A program made the translations under genes and the position numbers. The notes below the pieces were generated by a model. The model had not been told where the DNA came from, ran no database searches, and saw nothing but the letters and a program-made list of their open reading frames with translations. From contig CAADSR010000074.1 in the NCBI GenBank assembly GCA_900751685.1, positions 1-5,122 of the forward strand: DNA of 5,122 bases. The letters are read 5' to 3'. Positions 1 to 5,122 of this stretch are shown here, piece after piece. The number at the start of each line of letters is the position of its first letter. Within the stretch, counting starts at the first letter, position 1. Source of the DNA: Clostridia bacterium. Lineage in GTDB: Bacteria > Bacillota > Clostridia > UBA1381.

Positions 1-765
1 CTGGTCAAATTAAAAAAATATGAAGAAAAGAATAACGCCCTGCAGGAGCTTGCAAAAGTAGTAGGCTTTGAAAAACCGCCCCGGCGGATCGAAAGCTATG
101 ATATTTCCAATATTGCCGGAAGCGAGAACGTGGCTTCCATGGTGGTGTTTGAAAACGGAAAGCCGGCGAAAAAGAAGTACCGGAAATTTAAAATAAAATC
201 CTTTGAGGGCGCGGATGATTACGCCAGCATGCAGGAGGTTCTGTACCGGCGGGTCCGCCCTGCCCCGGGGGGAGAGGAAGCAATCCGTGATGGGAAATTG
301 CAGGAGGCAGAAGCAAAATTCCTGCCGCTTCCAGATCTGCTGTTGATCGACGGAGGCAAGGGACATCTTCATGCTGTGAATGAGATTTTGGAGCAGATGG
401 AGATCGAAGTGCCCGCCTTCGGTATGGTCAAGGATAACCGCCACCGCACCCGTGCCCTGGTGGGAACGGAGGGGGAGATCTCTATTTCCCCGGTCAGCTC
501 CGTATTTCATTTGATCACCAGGATCCAGGATGAGGTGCACCGGACTGCCATTTCGTATCACCGGCAGCTTCACCGTAAGAACAGTATCACCTCTGAATTA
601 GACCAGATCGCGGGGATCGGGGAAAAAAGAAAGAAGGCGCTTTTGAATGCGTTTGGAAGCGTAGAAAAGATCCGCACAATGACGGTGCAGCAGCTGGCTG
701 ACGCGGAAGGAGTAGACAAACGGTCGGCTCAAAATGTATATGATTATTTTCATTCACAACCTTAG
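1..765 (+). CDS. uvrC: UvrABC system protein C, C-terminal part (5' end outside window)
   Basis: UvrC makes both incisions around a DNA lesion during nucleotide excision repair, after UvrA and UvrB have located the damage. The frame is open from the first base and gives 254 residues, so roughly the first 350 residues of a typical 600-residue protein (GIY-YIG nuclease and UvrB-interacting UVR motif) lie upstream. What remains is the RNase H-like nuclease that makes the 5' cut. Its expected Asp-Asp-His set is visible: Asp in ESYDISN (codon 100-102), Asp in LLLIDGGKGH (349-351) and His in RIQDEVHRTAI (538-540). The conserved KDNRHRTRAL stretch lies between the last two. The tail from about base 595 is a double helix-hairpin-helix DNA-binding module (IAGIGEKRKKALLNAFGS, then a second hairpin at ADAEGVDKRSAQNV). 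No damage is visible in this portion. The stop codon sits inside the ribosome binding site of the next gene. Identification is secure; the missing N-terminus cannot be judged. Confidence 0.97.
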   Translation: MVKLKKYEEKNNALQELAKVVGFEKPPRRIESYDISNIAGSENVASMVVFENGKPAKKKYRKFKIKSFEGADDYASMQEVLYRRVRPAPGGEEAIRDGKLQEAEAKFLPLPDLLLIDGGKGHLHAVNEILEQMEIEVPAFGMVKDNRHRTRALVGTEGEISISPVSSVFHLITRIQDEVHRTAISYHRQLHRKNSITSELDQIAGIGEKRKKALLNAFGSVEKIRTMTVQQLADAEGVDKRSAQNVYDYFHSQP

Positions 766-768
766 GAG
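764..768 (+). promoter_or_regulatory. Ribosome binding site overlapping the uvrC stop codon
   Basis: AGGAG overlaps the last two bases of the uvrC TAG stop. It touches the ATG at 769 directly, which is too close for initiation, but lies 6 bases before the ATG at 775, a normal distance. It therefore favours 775 as the lipoprotein start and suggests translation is coupled to the end of uvrC. Confidence 0.75.
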
Positions 769-774
769 ATGACT

Positions 775-2379
775 ATGAAACGGATAAATAGAGTGATCCT
801 GCTCCTGCTTGTGCTGGCGTTGATCCCGCTGGCAACGGCATGTGATTTTACGGACAAGATCAAGGGGCAGGTGCAGGATAAATGGAACCAGACGGTGGAC
901 CAGATCAAGGGGGATGAGCCGGAACAAAAGCCGGTGGATAATTCGATCGAAATCGCAGTATGCTGCCTGGATACCTTTCAGCCCCTGGCAACGGCGGAGG
1001 AATCCGTGCGGGAAAGCATGCGCCTTGTTTATGAACCCCTGTTTGAACTAGATAGCCAGCTAAAAACAGTGCCGGTGCTTGCGGAAGGCGTATCTGTTTC
1101 AGCTGATGGCCTCCGGGTGACTGTAACATTGAAGCAAGGGGTCATCTGGCATGACGGGGCAAAATTCACAGCGGAGGATGTGGCTTATACGGCAAAAGCC
1201 ATTTTAGGCGGACAGACAGGATATACCAGCCTTTTGAAGGATGTTTCCTCCTGCCGTGTTTCGGATTCGTCAACCGTTGTTTTTTCACTGAAACGGCCTG
1301 TTGAAAATTTTGCCGCATTGCTGACCTTTCCAATCGTGCGGAATAAGACAGCGCTGAAGCCCGGCAGTGATTATACGCCTTTAGGCACGGGGCCTTATGT
1401 ATTTGGCGGGAAATTGAATGTAGAGCAGGTGAAACTGACCTCCTTCGGAATGTGGCACGGGGGGCAGGCAAAAATCGACAGCATCATTATCAACCTGGTA
1501 AGGGACCGGACGTTGGCGCAGACCACATTTGCCGCCAGTGAAACGGATTTTGCCACCAGCACAATTTTTGACATGGCGAATTACACCCCCAAAGGGGGCG
1601 TGCAAATGACGGATTATATATCAAACCGCCTGACCTATCTTGGAATGAATTTTTACAATGAAAACCTGTGGGGGGAAGCGACACGCAAAGCGATCGCAGC
1701 AGTGATCGATAAGGATGATATTGTCAACACCGCTGTTTATGGCAGAGGGGTGGCGGTCAATATCCCGGTCAACCCTTCCTCGTGGCTGTATTATGATATC
1801 ACAACGCGGTTCAAGCCCGATTTGGAGGCTGCCCAGCAGTTCATGGCGGAGGATGGATGGAGCCTAAATTCCGCAGGGAAATTTGAACGCGTTTCGGGAG
1901 GGAAAAAGCAATCCTTATTCCTTGAGATACTCGTTGACAGCAGCCGGGCAAACCGGGTAGCGGTGGCGCATAAAATTGCAGATTCCCTGAATGCTTTTGG
2001 GATTGCAGTAAAAGTCAAAGAGGCGGAGCAGGAGGCTTATAAAGCGGCGGTCGCAGCAAAGCAATTTGATTTGTTTGTAGGCGGGATCACCTTAGATGCC
2101 AATATGGACCCCAGCCCTTTGGTCAGCAGCAAGGGAAATGATTTTACCTACGTAAACCAACAGCTCGACAGCGTTATTACACAGATGGGGATGACACAAC
2201 AAGAGGATGAGCTTAAGGCTTTATTTATCCAATATGGTGATATTATCACGAAAGATATGCCGTTTGTCCCGCTGTTTTTTACAAAATCCAGTGTTTTAAG
2301 CAGTTCCAAACTCAAAGGGGGCATCCAGCCGAACCTTTCCAACCCTTATTTTAAAGTAGAGGACTGGCACGTTCAGTAA
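775..2379 (+). CDS. Family 5 ABC transporter solute-binding lipoprotein (peptide/oligopeptide type)
   Basis: This is an extracellular, membrane-anchored binding protein that would deliver a solute, by family most often a di- or oligopeptide, to an ABC importer. From the ATG at 775 it has 534 residues, the usual size for DppA/OppA relatives. Residues 1-22 form a lipoprotein signal peptide: MKR, a Leu/Val-rich core, then LATA before Cys23, the expected lipidation site. A charged linker follows to about residue 56. SBP_bac_5 landmarks are LVYEPLF (about 84-90), IWHDGAKFTAEDVAYT (about 124-139), GTGPY (204-208), and a later LGMNFYN...RKAIAAVIDKDDIV block typical of the second lobe. Substrate cannot be read from sequence. 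It starts 9 bases after the uvrC stop and ends 24 bases before the RpiR-type gene. No permease or ATPase gene is in the window, so it may share a transporter encoded elsewhere or act as a sensor. An ATG at 769 is possible but lies right against the ribosome binding site. The family is certain, the ligand unknown. Confidence 0.93.
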   Translation: MKRINRVILLLLVLALIPLATACDFTDKIKGQVQDKWNQTVDQIKGDEPEQKPVDNSIEIAVCCLDTFQPLATAEESVRESMRLVYEPLFELDSQLKTVPVLAEGVSVSADGLRVTVTLKQGVIWHDGAKFTAEDVAYTAKAILGGQTGYTSLLKDVSSCRVSDSSTVVFSLKRPVENFAALLTFPIVRNKTALKPGSDYTPLGTGPYVFGGKLNVEQVKLTSFGMWHGGQAKIDSIIINLVRDRTLAQTTFAASETDFATSTIFDMANYTPKGGVQMTDYISNRLTYLGMNFYNENLWGEATRKAIAAVIDKDDIVNTAVYGRGVAVNIPVNPSSWLYYDITTRFKPDLEAAQQFMAEDGWSLNSAGKFERVSGGKKQSLFLEILVDSSRANRVAVAHKIADSLNAFGIAVKVKEAEQEAYKAAVAAKQFDLFVGGITLDANMDPSPLVSSKGNDFTYVNQQLDSVITQMGMTQQEDELKALFIQYGDIITKDMPFVPLFFTKSSVLSSSKLKGGIQPNLSNPYFKVEDWHVQ

Positions 2380-2392
2380 AATAAAAGAAAAC

Positions 2393-2399
2393 AGGTGAT
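2393..2399 (+). promoter_or_regulatory. Ribosome binding site that supports a TTG start
   Basis: AGGTGAT lies 5 bases upstream of the TTG at 2404. The competing GTG start at 2395 lies inside this motif and has only A-rich sequence before it with no Shine-Dalgarno match, so TTG is the better start. Confidence 0.65.
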
Positions 2400-2403
2400 A
2401 GCA

Positions 2404-3264
2404 TTGAATCAGGACCAGGATATTATTGAATATATCAGCCACCGTATTAATAATTTCAGTAAACGCCAGCGGCTGATTGCAAACTATATTGTGACGCATT
2501 ATGACCGGGCTGCCTATATGACAGCTTCACGTTTGGCGGAAGAGGTCGGTGTCAGCGAATCTACCGTAGTCCGTTTTGCGACTGAGGTAGGGTTTTCCGG
2601 CTACCAGAAATTGCAGCGGAGCCTGCAAGAAGTCACGCGGACACAGCTGACCTCCATGCAACGCATGGAGGTAGCGTCCCGCCGGATCGGGATGGGCAGT
2701 GTGCTGGAGGACGTGTTAAAATCAGACATCGACAAATTAGAAAAAGCAATGTCGGAAGTCGATGAACGGCAGTTCCATCAAATTGTAGATACGCTTTTGC
2801 GGGCGCGCCATATTTATATTCTCGGGGTCCGCTCTTCAGCGACCCTGGCATCCTTTGCTTCGATCAATTTTAATTTGGTCTTTGAGCATGTGAGCCTGGT
2901 GCAGACTAAAGTGGCGGAAGAAATGCTGGAGCAGCTTTTGCGGGTCAAAAATGGTGATGTGGTGTTTGGGATCAGCTTCCCCCGTTATTCCAAGACCATG
3001 ATCAAAGCCTTGGAGTTTGCAAAAAAACGGGGCGCGACAGTCATTGTGATGACGGACAGCGTCCATTCGCCCATCATAAAAGACGCGGACTATAGTTTAA
3101 TTACAGGCAGCGGGGACACCACCTCCTTTGCCGATTCCCTTGTAGCGCCGCTGAGCGTTTTAAACGCGCTGATCTGTGCGGTAGGGATGCGCAAGAAGCA
3201 GGAAATTACAAAAACCTTTGAACAGCTGGAAGAAATATGGGATGAATACGAGGTATATAACTGA
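2404..3264 (+). CDS. MurR/RpiR family transcriptional regulator (HTH plus SIS domain)
   Basis: This is a cytoplasmic DNA-binding regulator of the family that usually controls sugar, amino-sugar or cell-wall sugar catabolism in response to a phosphosugar. Taken from the TTG at 2404 it has 286 residues, normal for the family. The N-terminal HTH_6 domain (about 1-77) shows FSKRQRLIANYI, then the helix-turn-helix TASRLAEEVGVSESTVVRFATEVGFSGYQKLQ (about 40-71). A linker (about 78-124) leads to a SIS sugar-phosphate-binding domain (about 125-255) with HIYILGVRSSATLA, GDVVFGISFPRYSKTMIKALEFAKKRGATVIVMTDS and SFADSLVAPLSVLNALI. The gene follows the binding-protein gene by 24 bases, and its TGA overlaps the next ATG. 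Regulators like this often control adjacent transport genes, so the lipoprotein is a plausible target, but that is inference. A GTG at 2395 would add three residues. Effector and operator are unknown. A perfect inverted repeat lies within the linker-coding region. Confidence 0.94.
   Translation: MNQDQDIIEYISHRINNFSKRQRLIANYIVTHYDRAAYMTASRLAEEVGVSESTVVRFATEVGFSGYQKLQRSLQEVTRTQLTSMQRMEVASRRIGMGSVLEDVLKSDIDKLEKAMSEVDERQFHQIVDTLLRARHIYILGVRSSATLASFASINFNLVFEHVSLVQTKVAEEMLEQLLRVKNGDVVFGISFPRYSKTMIKALEFAKKRGATVIVMTDSVHSPIIKDADYSLITGSGDTTSFADSLVAPLSVLNALICAVGMRKKQEITKTFEQLEEIWDEYEVYN
2650..2672. repeat. Perfect 10-bp inverted repeat with 3-base loop inside the RpiR-type gene
   Basis: The arm acctccatgc (2650-2659) is followed by the loop aac and then gcatggaggt (2663-2672), the exact reverse complement. 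It encodes Thr-Ser-Met-Gln-Arg-Met-Glu-Val in the linker between the HTH and SIS domains. No T-run follows, so it is not an intrinsic terminator. It could be a dyad operator, an mRNA hairpin or chance. The repeat itself is certain; any role is unproven. Confidence 0.6.
3250..3254 (+). promoter_or_regulatory. Ribosome binding site inside the end of the RpiR-type gene
   Basis: GAGGT lies 9 bases before the ATG at 3264, within the last codons of the regulator. Together with the overlapping stop and start (TGATG, 3262-3266) it indicates coupled translation of the two genes. Confidence 0.55.
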
Positions 3265-4508
3265 TGGCACAAGGCAGTAAGACAGGGAAGACGGTCATTG
3301 TAGTGGGCGGCGGTGCAGCAGGCCTGGTTGCCTGCGGGCATCTTGCCGAACGCGGCTTCCGTGTTGTTTTGATCGAAAAAAACGCGAAGATGGGGCGCAA
3401 GCTCCGGATTACCGGCAAAGGGCGCTGTAATATCACAAATGCTGCGGATATTGAAGATTTTTTTCTTCAGATCCCGACTCATCCGAAATTTTTGTATAGC
3501 GCACTGTATACGTTTACAAATGAAGATATGGTGCGCCTGATGCAGCGGCTGGGCGTCAAAACAAAAACGGAGCGGGGCGGCCGGGTCTTCCCGGAAAGCG
3601 ACCGGGCGCAGGATGTAGTAGATGCGCTGGTACGGTATGCAAAAAGCGGAGACGTAAAGATCCTTCATGCGCAAGTGCAAAAGCTCTTATTAAAAGAGCA
3701 TAGAGCCATCGGCGTAAAAACAGACGCAGGAGATGTGCTGGCGGACGCCGTAGTACTTGCTACAGGCGGGTGCTCTTATCCGCTTACAGGCTCAAATGGG
3801 GATGGATACCGCATTGCTGGGGCAGTAGGACACACGGTGGTTCCGCCGCGGCCTTCCTTGATCCCTTTGGTAATCCAGGAAGATTGGGTCAAAGAGCTGA
3901 TGGGACTGGCGCTGAAAAATGTTTCCCTTTGTATTTTAGACGCAAAAAATAAGAAAATATATGAAGATTTTGGGGAAATGCTGTTTACTCATTTTGGCGT
4001 CAGCGGTCCTATCGTGCTTTCGGCGTCAGCCCATATGCAGGACCCTGCGAAACAAAAATATATCCTTGAAATCGATTTAAAACCAGCCCTGACAGACAAG
4101 CAGCTTGATACCCGGCTCATCAGGGAGTTTGAGGCCAATGCAAAAAAGCACCTGGTCAATGTTTTGGATTCCTTATTGCCTAAAACATTGATTCCTGTTA
4201 TAATAAGCTTATGGGGCCAGCCCATCCATAAGGAAGCGGGCGGCGTCACGCGGCAGGAACGCTTGGAGCTGGTATCGTTATTAAAGCATTTGCAGCTGCA
4301 TCCGTGTGCGTTTCGCCCGATTGAAGAGGCGATCATTACGTCTGGCGGGATCGCAACAAAAGAGATCAATCCATCCACGATGGAATCAAAATTGGTGCAA
4401 GGGCTCTATTTTGCCGGTGAAATGATTGATGTGGATGCTTATACCGGCGGGTATAATCTTCAAATTGCTTTTTCCACTGGATATCTGGCAGCGGAAAGCA
4501 TAGAATAA
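3264..4508 (+). CDS. HI0933/BaiN-like FAD-dependent oxidoreductase
   Basis: This is a cytoplasmic flavoprotein of 414 residues, the full length for the HI0933-like family (also annotated as aminoacetone oxidase family or BaiN-like). The N-terminal Rossmann motif is TVIVVGGGAAGLVA (GGGAAG at 15-20), with Glu38 at the end of the second strand placed to hold the FAD ribose. The family block GRKLRITGKGRCNITN spans 44-59. ERGGRVFPESDRA follows, then the second FAD motif VVLATGGCSYP (ATGG at 166-169) and the SGPIVLS region. The C-terminal FAD-contacting block includes GGIATKEINPSTMES (from 361), GLYFAGEMIDVDAYTGGYNLQIAFSTG (about 380-406). One member in Clostridium scindens has been proposed to reduce bile-acid intermediates, but the family is widespread outside bile-acid metabolisers and the usual substrate is unsettled, so no symbol is given. 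Start and regulator stop share one base. No bai-type genes are nearby, so a bile-acid role has no support from context. Confidence 0.93.
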   Translation: MAQGSKTGKTVIVVGGGAAGLVACGHLAERGFRVVLIEKNAKMGRKLRITGKGRCNITNAADIEDFFLQIPTHPKFLYSALYTFTNEDMVRLMQRLGVKTKTERGGRVFPESDRAQDVVDALVRYAKSGDVKILHAQVQKLLLKEHRAIGVKTDAGDVLADAVVLATGGCSYPLTGSNGDGYRIAGAVGHTVVPPRPSLIPLVIQEDWVKELMGLALKNVSLCILDAKNKKIYEDFGEMLFTHFGVSGPIVLSASAHMQDPAKQKYILEIDLKPALTDKQLDTRLIREFEANAKKHLVNVLDSLLPKTLIPVIISLWGQPIHKEAGGVTRQERLELVSLLKHLQLHPCAFRPIEEAIITSGGIATKEINPSTMESKLVQGLYFAGEMIDVDAYTGGYNLQIAFSTGYLAAESIE

Positions 4509-4510
4509 AA

Positions 4511-4516
4511 AGGAGG
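4511..4516 (+). promoter_or_regulatory. Strong ribosome binding site for the HutP-family gene
   Basis: AGGAGG lies in the 18-base gap after the flavoprotein gene, 10 bases before the ATG at 4527. The spacing is slightly long but the match is full, and it supports 4527 as the start. Confidence 0.7.
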
Positions 4517-4526
4517 CTGGGCAGCA

Positions 4527-4937
4527 ATGGAATATGGCAGTAAGGACGTGTCAAAAGCAGCGGTTTATCTGGCCTTATCAAAAGACCGTACAGAGGAGAT
4601 GCAGCTGCGGGCGGAATATAAAAAACAGGGGATCGGGACGGCTGCGATCGATTTTGGCGGTGAATTTTCCGGCGCTGTTACAAAGATCCTGGAGCGGTCT
4701 GTGGTGGCAGCGAAGCGGGAAGGCCTGATTGGTGAGAGCCATGCCGAAGAAGGCGCTGTAGCAGGCGCGGCACATGAAGCCCTGACCCAGCTGATCAGTA
4801 AAGCAACGGGCTTGAATATTGGCGGGAAGATCGGTATTGCCCGGAACGGGAGCCATATTTCCGTGTGCGTGTTTTTTGCGATCGGCCTTTTAAATTTGAA
4901 CGATGTGGCGATTGGCTTAGGGCACAGGGCTGTTTAA
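4527..4937 (+). CDS. HutP-family protein (putative RNA-binding antiterminator)
   Basis: The founding member, Bacillus subtilis HutP (about 150 residues), binds L-histidine and a divalent metal, then binds UAG-type triplet repeats in mRNA to disrupt a terminator ahead of histidine-utilisation genes. This 136-residue protein resembles the clostridial branch. It has VSKAAVYLALSKDRTEE at the start, DFGGEFSGAVTKILERSVVAAKREGLI (about 42-68), ESHAEEGAVAGAAHEAL (70-86), GLNIGGKIGIARNGSHISVCVFFAIGLLNLNDVAIGLGHRAV (95-136). His133 in the terminal GLGH fits the C-terminal metal-ligand His of HutP. His72 may match another ligand, but the second helix His is not clearly present, so histidine sensing is doubtful. 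No signal peptide is seen. The gene lies 18 bases after the flavoprotein gene and 22 before aroH, with no hut genes in view. Family assignment is from recalled sequence resemblance; the ligand and RNA target are unknown. Confidence 0.83.
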   Translation: MEYGSKDVSKAAVYLALSKDRTEEMQLRAEYKKQGIGTAAIDFGGEFSGAVTKILERSVVAAKREGLIGESHAEEGAVAGAAHEALTQLISKATGLNIGGKIGIARNGSHISVCVFFAIGLLNLNDVAIGLGHRAV

Positions 4938-4946
4938 GTACATAAA

Positions 4947-4952
4947 AAGGAG
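4947..4952 (+). promoter_or_regulatory. Ribosome binding site for aroH
   Basis: AAGGAG lies 7 bases before the ATG at 4960, in the 22-base gap after the HutP-family gene. The distance is ideal and fixes the aroH start. Confidence 0.75.
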
Positions 4953-4959
4953 ACAGGAC

Positions 4960-5122
4960 ATGGGAGTTATCAGGGCGGTCCGCGGGGCGACCACGGTAGC
5001 GGACGATCAAAAAACGGAAATTTTTACTGCAACGATAGAATTGATGCAGCAAATCATAGAGCGCAATAGTATAGAGCCGGAAGACATGGTCAGTGTTATT
5101 TTTACAGTGACTCCGGACCTGA
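4960..5122 (+). CDS. aroH: Chorismate mutase, AroH class, N-terminal part (3' end outside window)
   Basis: This enzyme converts chorismate to prephenate, the first committed step towards phenylalanine and tyrosine, in the cytoplasm. The window holds 54 complete codons of an expected 120 to 130. The N-terminus GVIRAVRGATTVADDQKTEIF and the later SVIFTVTPDL match the monofunctional trimeric Bacillus-type (AroH) chorismate mutase rather than the helical AroQ type. Arg8 in RAVRGATT corresponds to the substrate-binding Arg7 of the B. subtilis enzyme. The remaining active-site residues of the fold lie beyond the window edge. The ATG follows a good AAGGAG site by 7 bases and the HutP-family stop by 22, so it probably shares a transcript with the genes before it. 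No attenuator-like hairpin fits in that gap. Confidence 0.93.
   Translation, partial: MGVIRAVRGATTVADDQKTEIFTATIELMQQIIERNSIEPEDMVSVIFTVTPDL

Noticed and set aside
10..573. 187-codon open frame on the minus strand
   Set aside because: It lies wholly antisense to the conserved nuclease domain of uvrC and its translation shows no recognisable domain; it is a by-product of the real gene's codon use.
1586..1598. ccccc-aaa-ggggg hairpin
   Set aside because: It is only a 5-bp stem inside the lipoprotein coding sequence (Pro-Lys-Gly codons) with no T-run, so there is no case for a terminator.
1934..1962. TTGACA resembling a -35 box
   Set aside because: No TATAAT-like sequence lies 16 to 18 bases downstream (the region is GC-rich), and it falls within coding sequence.
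2237..2249. Palindrome gtgata-t-tatcac about 155 bases upstream of the RpiR-type gene
   Set aside because: Six-bp arms are expected about once by chance in a window this size, and the site is inside the lipoprotein coding sequence with no second copy seen.
3090..3680. 196-codon open frame on the minus strand
   Set aside because: It crosses the boundary of two convincing + strand genes, resembles no family I know, and has no operon context.
3683..3699. gctctt/aagagc inverted repeat with 5-base loop
   Set aside because: It has a short 6-bp stem within the flavoprotein gene and no terminator features; chance is sufficient.
3989..4378. 129-codon open frame on the minus strand
   Set aside because: It is antisense to the conserved C-terminal half of the flavoprotein gene, with no recognisable domain.
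4496..4526. AAG/TAG/GAG triplets just before the HutP-family gene, considered as a HutP RNA target
   Set aside because: Spacing between triplets is irregular (2, then 6 bases) and not the regular short spacing of known HutP targets; the triplets mostly belong to the ribosome binding site.

Overview
The window is a tightly packed, single-strand stretch of a bacterial chromosome. Six genes all run on the + strand, with gaps of 24 bases or less or a one-base overlap. Strong AGGAG-type ribosome binding sites, a GC content that looks close to half (estimated by eye), a Gram-positive style lipoprotein, a MurR/RpiR regulator, a HutP-family protein and a Bacillus-type (AroH-class) chorismate mutase all point to Bacillota, most likely class Clostridia. 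I cannot place it more finely.

Layout: 1-765 is the 3' part of uvrC (catalytic RNase H-like domain plus the helix-hairpin-helix tail). 775-2379 is a family 5 (peptide/nickel/oligopeptide type) solute-binding lipoprotein with no permease or ATPase gene beside it. 2404-3264 is a MurR/RpiR-type regulator (HTH plus SIS domains) that probably starts at TTG. 3264-4508 is an HI0933/BaiN-like FAD-dependent flavoprotein that overlaps the regulator's stop codon. 4527-4937 is a HutP-family protein. 4960 to the window end is the 5' part of aroH, cut by the edge. No stretch over 24 bases lacks a gene. I saw no tRNA, rRNA, CRISPR array, insertion sequence or intrinsic terminator, and no convincing promoter.

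The spacing suggests one transcription unit, or a run of overlapping ones, joining DNA repair (UvrC), solute capture (lipoprotein), sugar-phosphate-type sensing (RpiR), a flavoprotein of uncertain substrate, a putative RNA-binding antiterminator (HutP family) and aromatic amino acid synthesis (AroH). Known family roles do not make this one pathway. The pieces most worth attention are the HutP-like protein next to aroH rather than histidine-utilisation genes, the orphan binding protein paired with RpiR, and a perfect 10-bp inverted repeat inside the rpiR-type gene. I see no clearly new defence or mobile system here; most of the window is ordinary core-genome content in an unusual mix.
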